64,000 nt of DNA from Henricia sp. BOLD:AAB3569 (GCA_037783545.1 JBBELK010000329.1:5036501-5100500); one strand, 5' to 3'; shown: positions 42,627 through 56,500, counted from the first letter of the stretch. Made by a program: numbers and translations. The notes: a model not told the origin generated them from the sequence alone.

Positions 42627-43289
42627 TCATATGATGTTTTTTCCACGTCATGTTTTGGTTGGCCGATAACAAGTTTCAAATGTAAACTTATTCGTTGTTT
42701 CTGTTGTGTGCCCAATTTTAGGAGCCTAAATTTTTCCAATATGTAAAATTCGCGTCTTGATAAAAAAAAAGGTTTTCCTGATGAGATGAAGAAAAATAAT
42801 TGAGTAGGCCTACTGTAATTTTTATCCATGGAAACAAAAAAATTGAAGGCTGTCCATCTCTCCTTAAATGTAATTACGTTCGTGTATTGTGACCATGATT
42901 TATTGGAAATTTGATTTAAATTTTGCCTTTAGGAATAATGATTCACATGAGTATTATAGAAATTGAAATCAATGTGTGAATAGAACGTACATAAAATGGG
43001 GATTTAAATTGGGTCAACCCTTTGGGAAAATTAAGGCTTATAATTTTTTTTTCAGCGGATTTTTGATTGCGCTCAATCCCCATGATAACAAAAATTGAAC
43101 AAATTATTATTAATAGATAAAAGATAATAATTTTTTTGGGTCATTTTGTGATTGGAAAAGCAATTGAGGCCAGCAAATACGGCGCACGTTCCTTTGTTCA
43201 AATTGTAAAGGAAAATGTTGATGAAATATTTTTGTAATCCAGAAAGTTATTGTGCTGGTTAATGACTTTGACTGGAAAAGCAAAAACTC
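42627..43289. other. No gene seen
   Basis: AT-rich; no exon or repeat recognised. Confidence 0.4.
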
Positions 43290-43530
43290 TGTTTGCTAGG
43301 ATAGGGCGACAATTTGTGTGTAAAAAAGCTATATTAGGGCGACATGCTCAATAGGGCGACAATTTTGTGTCGCCCAAATATTTTTGAGATTAAAAACCAT
43401 TTTTTTTTAAATCGAGAACCATTTTTATTAGGTCTAGAACCGTCTCTCTTAGGTCTGTAACCATTTTTGGAAGCTTTGGGTAGAGAAATTTGGTGTCAAT
43501 TTGAGTGATTCTTCCCGAAATTTCGGTGGT
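43290..43530 (+). repeat. Dispersed repeat, copy 2 (also at 16580-16850)
   Basis: Contains ATTAGGGCGACATG, TAGGGCGACAATTTTG, several AACCATTTTT words and GGTGTCAATTTGAGTGATTC, in the order of the first copy. Confidence 0.55.
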
Positions 43531-43770
43531 TCCCGGGGAAATTTATTTATTTTTAAAACTAAAACGTAGTTTGCCCAGTTAACAGTCTTATCTCTTAAAA
43601 AAAAATTGAATAATAGGAGCTGCTTAGTGTACAGGGTGTCCCAAAAATGTTCAGGCAAAACCAGGCAACCTCGATTTTCCCCGGATCCTGATAGGGAATC
43701 TTCTTATATGAAAAATAGTCTTTACTGCATCAAAATCAGGCTGAAATTTAGTAAGGCCAGTGACTGCCTA

Positions 43771-44380
43771 TTCTTGGGTTTCACTTTCTTGACAACTGGT
43801 TGCTATCTGCCATTACTGTGTCCATACTATGGCATGCCAAAGCGAAAATAATTCAACACTGATAATTTAACGTCAAGCCTGAAAAACAAAGCAAAGAAGA
43901 AGTTGGCATGACTTTCAAATGTTGATAGACTGTTTGAAACCACCATACCGTGCTTTTGTTGGCAAGGTTTTAAAAATGTTGAGACTTGTTTTTCAGGATT
44001 GATGGTAGAACTATCAGTGTTGAATTATTTCTGCTTTGGCGTGCCATAGTATGGACACAGTAATGGCAGATATGATAGTTGTTGACGTCACGTGTATGGC
44101 ACGCCAAAGCATAAATAATTAAACACTAATAATTCTACCATCAACCCTGAAAAACAAGTCTCAACATTTACCAACAAAAGCACGGTATGCCGGTTTCAAA
44201 CAGTCTATCAACATTTAAAAGTCATGCCAACCTCTTTTTTTTTCTCGCAACATTTGCGAAAATATGCGTCAACATTAAATTAGCATTGTTGAATTATTTT
44301 TTGCTTTGGCGTGCCATAGTATGGACACAGAAATGGCGGATAGCAACCGGCTGTCAAGCCAAGTGAAACCCAAGAATTGA
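43771..44380. mobile_element. Nested foldback element, about 610 bp
   Basis: The outer arms run from TTCTTGGGTTTCACTT to its inverse AAGTGAAACCCAAGAA. The word TTTGGCGTGCCATAGTATGG or its inverse appears four times (about 43828, 44036, 44096 in part, 44302), and GTTGATAGACTGTTTGAAAC is answered by GTTTCAAACAGTCTATCAAC. Two hairpins are thus arranged inside a larger one. No coding capacity. Confidence 0.75.
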
Positions 44381-45126
44381 CTCATCCTAAACTGGAAGGC
44401 CAGTTCTTGTCAAATAATCATATCTGGTTCATGAACTCGGGTAACAATGACAGAACTTGACTGATTATCTTGAGAAACTACAGAATATTCACAAACTACC
44501 GTTTAAGACTGTAAAACGACTATTTTAATATTCGTCTCATAACAACACAAACATAGAAAACAATAGACCATGGGTGCATTATTATGTACAGTGAGAGCGC
44601 ACACAAAAACCCTACAAATTGTGACTACATTTTCAAATTGTAACCTATTGAATTTCACATGACAAATTAAGACATATTTTGTCTACCACATGCAAGTAAT
44701 ACATTTAATGCATTCAATTATTATATATGTTTTACTCATTTCTTATTTTCTTGTCGACTTTGCCTTACGCAAATTGAATACTTTATTAATCATTACAAAA
44801 AGCTTTCGATAAACTATTTACATTGTTTAAAAATAAACAGAGGCTACTTTTTTTTCTTTGATGCACATTTGTTTGTGTGCAGTGGCGTTATATAAGTAGT
44901 ATACAGAAAAATATTGTACAACATACGACGTGAAACTGTGAAAGGATTCAAATTTGCTAAAACTACTTTTAAAGATAGGACAATATTTGCAAAGTAACTA
45001 TAATCCAAATAAGCAGCAATGTCAAATTTTCTTACATGTGCTTTTTTCTGTAGAGCAGTGAACTATCTGGTTCCCTAATACTCACATAGAATATTCCATG
45101 TGTGACAAACAACACTGTGAACCTGG
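44381..45126. other. No gene seen
   Basis: AT-rich, featureless by eye. Confidence 0.4.
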
Positions 45127-45607
45127 CCAGAAATATATTAGTCTTGTGGTCAGACCTGCTGGGGATGCTTGCCCAACAAGTCTGGGCACATGCAATGAGA
45201 GCTCATCTTTGATTGGTTGAACGCGATGCCCATTCGTGACCCATCGTTGATAGTACGCACACTGCTATTGGCCATGAACATACAATGCAGCTACTAGACT
45301 CCATCGGTGTTTTAAATGCATAACTGTTTGACTGAAATTGGGAGGGAATTCTTCGTGTTTGACGAGGGACGACGCCATCAAGATGTGCCAGTTACTAAAT
45401 ATGAAGTGAGCGAAGAAGGTGTGTGTGCAGCCTTCCGAGCTCTACCCGCGTGTGTTTTTAATAATGGCCAAAACCTTCGTGGGGCTCCCGCACCAAAATC
45501 TGGTGCGGACCCCAACCAATCAGCGATGAGCTCTCTTAGCATGTGCCCAGACCTGATGGGCGAGCATCCCCAGCAGGTCTGGGTACGAGAATATATTCTA
45601 AGGTTTC
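45127..45607. mobile_element. Inverted-repeat element with ~70-bp termini
   Basis: The left arm (CAGACCTGCTGGGGATGCTT, GTCTGGGCACATGC, GAGAGCTCATC, TGATTGGTTG) is answered in inverse order by the right arm (CAACCAATCA, GATGAGCTCTC, GCATGTGCCCAGAC, GAGCATCCCCAGCAGGTCTG). Arms span at least 45151-45219 and 45513-45581, with weaker pairing outside. The 99-codon plus frame inside is unconvincing. Confidence 0.8.
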
Positions 45608-46905
45608 CAAGTTAATACAGTTGAATCACGATACTAAATAAGAGCTCATTGTTAATGCAATATTCTGCTCATTACAAGGAAAATCTTAGGTCCTCATTAG
45701 TTGTTCTTCATTCTTGATAATACAAGGTTCCTGTTATAACAAGGTAATCTGCAAAGTACCAAGAACCTCTCATTAACAATATTCAACCAATACATTTGGG
45801 TTTTGCATGAAAGATGGCCGATTTGTCATATCACATGAAATAAAAACAAACCAAAAGTAACATTGAAGTAAGCATATATTATACTTAGCAAACTGTGGCC
45901 ACCCTTTGAGGTACAGTTTTTAAAACAATTCTAAAGTGGACACAAATTCTGTGCACTTGATGCAATACACCGAGCATGCAAATTCATTTTTGGTTGTCTG
46001 TCAAAAGCCAATTGTTTGGTCGGCTAAAAAGTGAAAAATAAATCTTTCTGGTATTGAGTTTTTGTTACTAAACTAGGCATTTTGTAAAGGCCACATACTC
46101 CAAATTCGTAAAGCAAATATAGTTTGTAAAATGCATTGTAGTTAAGAAACACTAACATGAACGAAAAATGCACAGATAATTCTAATTATCTGTGATTTAT
46201 TCCGTAAAGTCCTGTTTTGCATCAAAGTGCCCACTTTATAAATTACTGGTCTACTAAAAATATACTATTTATTTTTGCTTATGTTAATTTTAAGTTAAAA
46301 AGTGAAAAATCAAAAAAGAATCCGAGGAAACCAAACATTTAAATACTATGGTAGAATGTCCAATCTTGAGAGGAGGAGAAATTATAGAACTTGCACTTTT
46401 GACTAAAACAACCGTGTTTCTACTATAGTTTTTAGTGATGCGTTGGGCAACATCTTTAAACGATATCTTGGTCGTTTCTACTGCGGATAAAAAAACGATA
46501 GTTTGCGCATTGTGCGCGGCAGTTAAAATTACGCGCCACAATAAAGTGTTATTGGCTATTTATGCTGCGAAAATACCTTTGGTTGCATCAGCAAAAAAAC
46601 TTTTCGGAGTGGATTTGAATTTGCTATTTTGCTCACCGGCAAATTACCTTTTGATAGCCGTATCTACAGGATGGGTAACGATAATTGTGCTCAGTAGAAA
46701 CACGCCCAATGTTTCTATTTGTCTTAGCCGTATCTGCACTGGACTTCTTTTTTGGAAGGTTTTACATACCTGCCAACTAGTCCGATTTTATCGTATTTGT
46801 TCCGATTTTTAAGTGTTGAAAATTGGAATAATCGGAACGGTCGACTTGACCTGACTCCCCGCGCACTCCGCATGTGTTGTGTACATGAAAACGGGTGCAG
46901 TACTA
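45608..46905. other. No gene seen
   Basis: AT-rich. GTTTCTACT and AGTAGAAAC words at about 46416, 46468 and 46694 hint at a worn inverted-repeat element (roughly 46400-46710), but the ends were not resolved. Confidence 0.35.
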
Positions 46906-46978
46906 GGTCAACTTGACCATTGTACCAACTTGACCGTTGTACCAACTTGACCGTTGTACCAACTCGACCGTTGCAAGT
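46906..46978 (+). repeat. 17-bp tandem repeat, about 4 copies
   Basis: Unit ACCGTTGTACCAACTTG repeated with slight variation (ACCATTGT, CAACTCG). Confidence 0.85.
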
Positions 46979-47439
46979 TTCACTACAGTCCGAGTTTCAG
47001 GGCTTTTGAGTTTCGGTAAAATTTACCAGGAGTTGAAAGCTAAAAATTGCAGTTTAAAAGTTGTTTTTTTAGTACGAGCTGTACACTCATAGTAATGTAT
47101 AATTTATTCGTGCAGAAAAAAAATCATGAACACCATTTTTCTCAAATGTGCATCATCGCCACAAAGATTTCCTTAAGACATATTTAAGATGCTGTAAATT
47201 TTTACATTTCAAAATTTAAAATTTAAAAAAAAAAGGTTAAGGGTCAAGTAGATTTACAATTACACGCAGTGTATCATTTGCAGTAAAATCTCTTCACAAA
47301 TTACGAGAACAACAGTTCATATCTAAATAAAAACCTTGGTAAACTAATTCTGCAGACAATTCAGCAAAATGGATGCATCTCTCTTATATGATCCCTGTAG
47401 CCACCTAGGAGGTTCCTCAGCTCGGCCACGAAGTGCGAG

Positions 47440-47625
47440 AAAACAGGAAGAAATTCTCGGTTTTAGAGGTGGGAGGAAACTCCACACACTAAAGTGTAGG
47501 GGAAAAACCTGAGGAATCAAGCTGGGACTGAGAACCCAATCCACATACTGACCCGGACGGGAATCGAACCAGGGCCACATTGGTGGAAGGCGAGGAAAGA
47601 ACCGCTCCACCAAATGGAAAACCTT
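47440..47625 (-). mobile_element. tRNA-derived SINE-like repeat, copy 2
   Basis: On the minus strand: GGTTCTTTCCTCGCCTTCC, box-B-like GGTTCGATTCC, TATGTGGATTGGGTTCTCAG, TTTCCTCCCACCTCTAAAAC. Colinear with 25305-25485. Confidence 0.7.
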
Positions 47626-47664
47626 TAAAATCCATGCACGGTTTTTATAGGCAAAACCCCTAAT

Positions 47665-47778
47665 ATGTTGTTTATTACCAATCGATGCTATCAACACTTT
47701 CTGAGTAAGGTTTTTCTTGTCTGTTCCCGAAGTAAATTTTTTGTCACTGCAAATGATTACACAATGGGTCTTTAAAGC
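47665..47778 (-). repeat. Fragment of the TTAAAGCCC element family
   Basis: Matches 54290-54378: ATCAACACTTT, TTTTCTTGT, GTCACTGCAAATGAT and a closing GGGTCTTTAA. Relatives are at 50765-50964 and 52650-52810. Confidence 0.6.
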
Positions 47779-49510
47779 GAACTATGCCAGATATTGAGCC
47801 AAATTATTTCAGGTTTATGAGTTTCAATTTCAAAATCAGACACTTTGTTTTTAGCATGGTTTCATAGAGGATACAATAGTTTAATATTTAGTAAATGACT
47901 ATACTCGACCCTTAACTCTTTTTTTTTTTTGATTGCTCTATTCGCCTAAATTTCAAGACAGAAGCCACTTGTCCTGAAAACTTTCAGGCAATTTTCAAAT
48001 CCGATACATTTTGTTTTTTTACTTTAAAATTTCTTCAGATCAACGACTTGTTTATTTACAATTGCTGTTTACACTTATGTACATATTTACAAAGGAAGAC
48101 GGATAAACTGGTCGAAGATTTGTTTCACAAACTTATTAAAATCGTAAACTTTGGGTTAAAATAATTTTGTTAAAAAATTTACGACACTTGCATTGCCCCC
48201 AATTGTAGGTTTGAAGTCTATATTTCTCCTAATTAGCCTTTTTTGTGTTTCACTCTTGGTATCCAAATGATCATACTAAATTTTTGTTCCTGTGTGGTGT
48301 ACAGCATTCACCTTTATCACGGTGCAGCCATGTTCCCTTTTCCTGTAACCAAAGGGGTCGTGCTATTTAGCGTCAACAAATAATACAAGCAATTTCATGC
48401 GTAAATAATGTATTGACAATACTTATTGGGTTTCTAAATATCATATCTATGTATTACTTTTACCGCAAATGCTTTTTAAGTGTAAAATATTGAGCTACAA
48501 AGCACGACCATGACGGTGTCGTTCATGCAACCCTGTCGGCTGCCATTTTGATTGTGCGGGACCGGCCGTCCTAGTTTCATTGCATTTTTAAGTGGTAAAG
48601 TTAACCTAACCCTAATTTATCTACAGCTTGTTGACACTAAATACCATGACCGAGGCTTGCAGAAAAAAAGTTTGGTCCCATGTTCATTGTGTGCATCACA
48701 ATGACACGCGTAGCACGATCAAGAAAATGCTCAGCGATTCTCTCAAAACAACGACGGAAGATTGCACGCGGACCGATCGTGCTCGACACGTACTATGGGG
48801 AACAAGACGGATGCACTGTGATAAAGGTCAATAGAACCTGTACTCTATCAAACATTGAGCGCACTAGTTTAATGAAATGACCCACATTTGAGTATTGAAT
48901 ATGTCACGAAGGGCTTGAATAAATTATAAGATTTCTCTAGCTCAACCCAAAAATTCACGACGCTAAAAAACAACTTCAACAACTACAAGAATAAAACCTC
49001 TTCCATAAAACTACCAGTCTAGACATATGTTTAACAGCAAATAGCTAAGAAGTTTTAACACTTTGGATTGAACAGGATTTTAAATACTTGGAAAATAACT
49101 TTCATTAAAATTGTCTTTTTAAAAGACCATTTAAATATCAGTTTTAAAAATATAATCAGCCATTCTCGATTAAAAACCACTTTTTGAATTAAAGTTTTTT
49201 TTTCATTGTGAGTCCAGCAACAAATTTTTTGTAGCTTGCGCAATTTTTGAAAATGGCATAAGCCCCATAGGCCTGCGTGTAATTATCACAGGAATGTTGC
49301 ACAGCTTATGCAATAAAAAAGTTGCGCAAGCAGGCTTACGCAGTGCGTAAGGATTCATGAAATCAGCTGCAGTACACAGACTAATTTGCATTCATGCAGT
49401 GGGGAATTTAAAAGTGCTAAGATAATTCTTAAATATTTTGAGAAATTGTTTGTAATTAGGGGGGAGCGAAATTTTGTTTTATTGATATCAGGTACAGGGG
49501 GCAGATTGTA
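47779..49510. other. No gene seen
   Basis: AT-rich intergenic sequence. Nothing supports an exon; 48620-48880 has two overlapping short frames without recognisable motifs. Confidence 0.4.
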
Positions 49511-49625
49511 CCATTTTAGACTTATTTCAAGTCTGAGATCGTGCATACTTCACAAATTTATGAGAAGTATACCTTATACATAATTGGTGATACGCAATAA
49601 CAGACTTAAAATAAGTCTAAAATGG
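49511..49625. mobile_element. Palindromic MITE, copy 3
   Basis: Perfect-looking arms CCATTTTAGACTTATTTCAA and inverse (TTAAAATAAGTCTAAAATGG, two mismatches). It is itself framed by GATATCAGGTAC and GTACCCGATATC, so it probably inserted inside, or is part of, a larger inverted repeat. Confidence 0.8.
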
Positions 49626-49870
49626 CACAACTCACCCTCCGTACCCGATATCAAGAATGTTTCTTACGCTGCCCCCTGGGTATATATCTACTATGCTAAC
49701 AAGACAAAACAGTCGGTAAACAAAATGTTTTATTTTGACAGACCAAAAGAATATTGCTGCATAAAAATGGCAAAACTAAAAAATCATTACTTAGCCTAAA
49801 TGGTTGACTTTGGTATATTGTAGGAGGCTTAAAGTTAGATTTTAGCACTGTACAGGTAGTTGAAAGAGAT

Positions 49871-50071
49871 TTAAAGGCCGTCAAGAGTTGTCAACGTTTT
49901 TATGGTTCTACAGAACCCCCTGAAATACTACTTAAAATTTTTTGTCACTACCGTGAAATATCAACATTTTACAGTGCATATAAAGTCGTACGCGGCCCTC
50001 GAAGCCCCAAGCCCCCTTCCCCTTCTACCACCTTCTAGTTCAGTGAAAATCCTGACAATTTGGACGGCCCC
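49871..50071. mobile_element. GGCCGTCCAAAGTTGTCAAC foldback, copy 1
   Basis: Left AGGCCGTCAAGAGTTGTCAA, right inverse of TGACAATTTGGACGGCCCC. The middle has ACCGTGAAATATCAACATTT and GCGGCCCTCGAAG. Copies: 52811-52945 (partial) and 53233-53427. Confidence 0.7.
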
Positions 50072-50389
50072 ATTGGATTCAGCATTTTATTTTCAAACCG
50101 CTCAAAGCATGGAATCAAGTATTTTTTTGGAATCAAAATCCAATTCTTTTTAGGGTAAAACATCTTTTTAATTATATTTTTAATGTAAAAATGTTACCCC
50201 ATTGAGGATTAAAATGCGACTTAAACATGCTTGGTTGCACGAATATTAAAATATCGATCACTCTAAAAGTATCATTTTGGATTAAGTTCCATTCCCGGAC
50301 GTACTCATTGAGTACGTCTGAAACTCCGGTTTTTATGGACCTATCACGTTAACTGAGAATGGCATTACAATCAGTTTTTCAGGAATTAC

Positions 50390-50465
50390 ACTTCCATCAA
50401 GGATGCTTGAAGAACATGCGTTTAAAATAAAACAACTTGAATACGTGAAGCATTACAAGCCCTCA
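50390..50465 (-). repeat. Fragment of the 20296-20605 element, reversed
   Basis: Carries TACACTTCCATCAAGGATGC, TTGAAGAACATGCG and GCATTACAAGCCC, the inverses of words at 20281-20515. Confidence 0.6.
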
Positions 50466-50565
50466 AAAGCGCATGCCGAGTAAACTCGCTAATTCAATGT
50501 TTATAACAATTTGTATAACGAAGCTGCATATAACATATTTTAGATTTAATAAGGCCCCGCCCTTT

Positions 50566-53500
50566 TTACGTTTCCCCAAAGAACATTTTTTGTACCTTGA
50601 CCAGGCATCCCGGGTCCATTTCGTGTTCCACGGCTTGCAGACTAGCCTCCGCTACAAGCCGCTGGACGGGGTCGCGCGTTGCTATCAGCTCACCGTACAG
50701 ATACACTCCCATGGACTGTTGGAAAAATGGGGGAAAAAAAAAAATCAAATTTTGACGGATTTCTCTTAAAGCCCAATACAACATTTTGCTGTTACCCAAA
50801 TTTTTACTTCATGAGTTGACAAGAAAAATCTGATTTTACTGTGTAAAATGGTACCTTTGTGGGAGAAATTGCCAACTGAGGGTGGGTTTAAAAAAAAAGT
50901 CGTCTGCAGACAACTTTTTAACCATTCATTCACACACACACAAAATGCATGGTTTTCTGAAATACAGTAAACCTCGGATAAGTCGGATCCAACTGGACCA
51001 AGCAATTTTCTCCGACTTAAGCGAAAATCCGACTTACGCGAAGATGAAAAAACGCATTAGGAATGACATACGAAATCAAACGTTCCAAGCGATTTTGTCC
51101 GAGATAAGTGAAAATCCGACATAAACGTATCCGACTTAAGCAAGTTTTACTGTACAATGTATTACTGCATCTATGTGGCTGAAATTTCTACTAGGCAGTT
51201 TTTTTGACATAGGTTTTTAATTATGAGTGGAAATAACGCCGTTTTTAACAATTTACCAATCATGTACTCTATCATTAACATAGAAATGACTCAAGAGTCA
51301 GTATTTGTGGTGCTTGACCTGGGGCAAAATTTCATAGAGCTTTTTAACAGTCTATTTTATGTTAACATAGCATCGGGCTATTTCATAGACATCGTTAACG
51401 GTAAGAAACTGAAAATAATAGTGAAGCAACAATAGCCATCTCCAAGTGTGCGCATGCTTAAGCACGCCGCGATCATGAAATAGCGCTCAACTCGTCTGCT
51501 ATAGTAAGCATGCCTTGTCAGCAAATGCTTAAGCAGCGCTATGAAATTGGCCCTTGATTTTAACTTTTGCCAACACATTTGACTTTTAAATTTTTTTTCC
51601 CCAAAAATAATCCCGGCATCAACAATCACTTTTACCTGTTCCTCTATGAGAAAGATTCGAATGTCCCCGTAACCATCCATATACCGATGTCGGATGACCA
51701 ATTCACACCATCGGTGTCGAACCTCCGCGTTCTGCTTGACCAATCCGTACGTTTCTTTCAGCTTCTGCATGGTCTTAGCGGTCAGTCGGTGTCCGCGCTC
51801 GATGAGTATCTCCAACAGGAGTACCAGCTGGTCGGGGGTCAGTTTGGCCCAGCTCTTGTTGGCCGGGTCGGTCAGTTTGGCCAAGAGCGCCCCCGTGTGT
51901 TTGCGCTTTTGCGGCTTTCCCCCGTGGCGGTTCGCCTTGTCCACCGCTAGCCACCTATTGCACTGAAATCGTAATAAAATGCAGACTTTTTGAAACAGCG
52001 TGTACAGTCAATTCTACGCAGTTAATGTCTAGTGGTGGGCATTTATTCAATTTTACAACCAAGTTCTCACAGAGAAAAATATTTTCTTTTTTTAAAACTT
52101 TATTTCACGAGGGTGACTCTTACAGTTAAAAAGCCGACTTTGAAGGGGCCCTTAAAACAGGTAAATTATAAAAACAGGTAAACTAACAATATACACATTG
52201 TTAAGTAAAAATAATGTTTGCCCATTCACGACGCAGTGTAGTGCATTTCCGGAGAACGCGCTAAAAACTCAAGCAGGACTCGAACCCAAGACCTCCTGCA
52301 TACTTTGCACATTGATATAACAAAATTTAAAAAAACTTCCCTAGCCAAATGAATCTGATGTAGTTTCTGTACTTATCCCATATCATACCTCTGATTCAAC
52401 CTGCTGCACCAGACTATTATCCCAGCTGAACGCCTCTTGCCTCAAAGCCGACGGCATGCCGGCACAATCTAGCCACTCGGAGCTTACGACCTCGGGGCTA
52501 AGGCCGTTTTCCCTGGTAAAAGAGACAGAAATCGTGTCACAAAGGGAAGTTTGAAAAATGTATGGCAATGTTAGGCTTACGGAGGCTGTGAATTTACATT
52601 TAAATCAATAATCAGTTCATTCAAGTCTTGATTAACCTTTTGGATGCCACATTTTTTTTCTGTGTAAAATGGTACCTTTGTGGGAACAATCGCCAACTCA
52701 AGGTGCTTTTTTTGTATTTCTCTCAACAGTTTTTGGTACCATTCATTCAACACAAAAACCATTCATGGATTTTTATGGTTGTCTGAAGTATTACTGCATC
52801 TGTGTGGCAGTTTAGGGGCTGTCCAATTTGTCAACATTTTCACAGTTGTACAGCGCGTAGTATTTTTTTAAGATGCTCCCTCCGAAATACTACTTAGCAA
52901 TTTTGTTTACTAGCTGTGAAATGTAAACATTATACAATGCATGTTTATAATACGTAATAAGTAAAAAATCACGCAATAAGTAAAAAAAAATCAAAGTAAC
53001 TTACTGGAGTTGAGGAAAATGCTCAAACAGCATGTTGATAAACTGTTGTGTCAAGACGAGTTTTCCGCGATAGCGGTTGACGTAGGCTCTGATAAACCTC
53101 AATAATGGTGACGATCCGACTTTAACGGATAGATGCTGAAGAAAAAAGTATCCCTAGAAACAAAAACACAACAATTTGGCAAAAAAATACTTTTTGTAAA
53201 TGTTCATCGCGAACTAACAGGCATTTTTTTAAGGGGCCGTCCAAAGTTGTCAACATTTTAAGTTCTACAGAGAGTAGTATTTTTCAAGACCCCTTCCCTC
53301 CCCCGAAAAATTTCACTACCATGAAATGACAACATTTTACAGTGCATGTAAAGTCCTGTGCGGCCCTTGACCCCCCTTTCCTACGCTTTGTAGAACCGTG
53401 ACAATATTGACAACTTTGGACGGCCCCATAACTAGTATAGAACATTTCAACCAATTTCGTATTTTTTTAATTTACTTAAATGTTGCACACAGACATATGA

Positions 53501-56500
53501 GGGCCTGCCCTGATAATATGGGTCAAGCTTTCACTGGGATTTAAAGGTGCACTCTGTGTGGGAAACTTGTATGTATTTTACAAATTTTAAAAATTAAAAC
53601 AAGGGGCTGTTCAAAACAGTGTTATTGCAGCACGGGGTAAAATCCCAAATCACCACAGAAGTGAAATTTGATCCCAAACCTCCGACAAAATAACATTATT
53701 TTCAGTTTACCTTTAGGTAATGAACCTGTTGGAACCACTTGTCCTGGTTGAGTCCGTTCTTAACGTACGCTGGCTTGCTGCCAGACCCCGATCCCGCATG
53801 GTTCCATGTACTGCTGCTACTATCGCCAGCCGCCGCCGCGCCAGGCCTCATGATCTGCAGATCGGCCGACGTGTTGCGTAGTTCCTGCTCGAGCACCTTG
53901 AAGCGAATTAGGGCTTTAAGATTGGACCAGTCTTTGTACTGCTTCTCTGAGAGCTAAATAACGAAGAGGAACAAAGTTGTGTTTGAGCATACAAAACTGT
54001 CCCATCTTATCCTGAAAGCATAATACATATAAAGACAGATTACATGATTGGAAAACCTTTAAAAACAGGAACAGCAGCATTACATAACTAAAGAATAATG
54101 TTGATAAATTGCCTTGTAGAAATTTCAGCCACATAGATGCAGTAATACTTCAGAAAACCTGAAAAATGCATGTGTGGTTTTTGTGTTAAATAAATGTTAA
54201 AAATGTTGTCTGCAGACAATAACACACAAAAAACACCTTCAGTTGGCAATTTCTCTCACAAAGGTACCATTACATGGACAAAAATCATGTGGTGTTTGTT
54301 ACCATTGCAATCAACACTTTTAGTTGTGTTTTCTTGTAAAATTTTGGGTCACTGCAAATGATGTATTGGGGCTTTAAATATTTTCCCACTTACTTTCTCT
54401 GCCAAGCCGTGTATAGGATCCTCGAGATACGTCGCGAAGCCCTCGCTTAGCCACTCTTCTGTCCAGTCCTCGGCGCCAATGAGCAGACCAAACCATGAGT
54501 GGGTGATCTCGTGGGCTAGGCGAGGGCAGAAACTTCGGTCTCCAGGCAATAAGGTTTGGGAGACAAACACCAGGCTTGGGCTGAAACATAGACAAAAAGT
54601 TAAAGAATTAGGGCCGAGTCAATTTTAATATTTTAACCAAGTGTTCTATTGAATATTTGTTTAGCCTGATTTAGTCATGATTTATTAGGTGTAAATTCCC
54701 AATTGGCCTGCAAGTATACCGTACAGTAAATTTTAATGCAGTACGATAAATATAGAAATGCAAAAATTAAGTCCACTGCATAGATTTGAAGCACCATCGT
54801 TAGACCAACTTAGACAAAATTATACTCTTGCAAAAAACAAATGCGTTTAATTTCTCTCCCAATTTACTGATGAGCTAACCTCTAGAGCCACGTGTCTCCC
54901 AAACAGTCCTAGACGTGCAGGAGCTCAGGGAGGCAGTTCAGACAGAGTGGCGCACCCTGCCTCAGTGGCTCTTACTGAGGCTGAAAATTTACTGAGCCCA
55001 AACCTTTATACCCAGCATGATATGTGACAAAGTGACTCCCCCTAACGCCCCTATACCTCAACACACTCTTCCCTTTTGTTAACGCACCAACTGCACCCTA
55101 AAACCCGAAAGGAATTCCTATAAAATTCCTTGGATGTTTGAGACACAATGGGAGAAACATACCTTGCAAGGCCGAGACTGGCAAAGCACTTTGGCACGAC
55201 GAGAACGTCCAACCTCCGGAACGGATGCGGACCAAGAAGCTCGAAGCTGGCGGCTAGATATCGGGGTAGGAGTTGGGCAAACTCTGCCTCGACGAAGTGT
55301 AGGATTTGGGGCGGGGCAAAGAGGCGTGTTGGCAGTGCAGCTGATTGAGAACTGAGCGAAGTGAAAACATAATGTGGTGTCGGATTACACAAAAACAGTA
55401 CGTGGGTGTTTCCATACAGAGTGACATTTTGATGTACAATATTTGTAAAAGTGGCTTTTTCAAGTTAGCCATTTAAAAAAAAGAGATTCTTGTTTAATGT
55501 CTATTTAGTGTAGAATTAGTTAGACATGTCTTGGTTTAATAGTTTTGATATTTTATAACATTTTTCGATGATGTAAGGTGAGGGGGGAGGGGGGTTGGGG
55601 GGAGGCGGGGAGGAATACATGAAGGCATTTTTGAACTTTGAAGGCTTTTTGACCAGTTCCTTTCTGGAAAAGGTAGCTGCTGGTTTTCACCTACCCTGGT
55701 ATAGAACCTGCACTTAGAACCTCAACTTAAAATTACATTATAAGCAAAATCTCAATAAATCTTCCCAAAAAGGTTCAAAATGTCACGTTCCATTTACAAG
55801 ATTGCACTAGTTTTACTTTATTGAATAATTCTTATTTTATTATAATTATAATTTTTTATTTAATTATTGATTAATTTTAATTAATTAATCAATTTTATTC
55901 ACCTATCTCCGGTGTTGGTTGTGGGTGGGCCCTGTGAGGGAGGAATGTTAATGGATTTCCATTGACCCACGGCTATAGCGAGGACAGAACATGGCATAGG
56001 CATGACGGTGCTCTGGTACCGATGCGACATCAGACCTATAAACAGAAAATAGGAATGCAGACGGAGAAGGGGGTAATCTTAAATGAGCATGTTCAGATTT
56101 TTCCAGAAAATGGATTTCGCTTTAACCTATCATATAAAATACCTCCCCAAAATGCTATCCATGGGAAGAAAACAGAAAATTTGCAAACTCCAATTTGGAT
56201 GTGGAAGCAAAAAGGTTGGTGTAATTACTGCACTGCTTTATGGAACCAGATATATTACTTATTAGTTTACAAAACATCCGTGGTTTTTTGACGATACCGT
56301 AAATTTTTTGTGACGTGCATCAGCTGCGCCGTATTTCGAACAAATTGTGGGCAACACAAGGTTGTGTTTGAAACATTTTCCATGATGTGCGTACGCGTAC
56401 TTAATCGCATGTAATACGCAGTTGTATTTTTCCTATGAAGATGGTCGTCTGTGAGAGTTGTCAATACAAGAATTCACCAGTTATTTCAAACAAAACAATT

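Noticed and set aside
41867-42669. Frames giving peptides rich in HSSAGRAS-like words in the tandem arrays
   Set aside because: This is the usual translation of tRNA-like GCTCAGCTGGTAGAGC sequence, so it is a by-product of the tRNA-half arrays.
45316-45615. 99-codon plus frame
   Set aside because: It lies across a long inverted-repeat element and its right half is the terminal arm.
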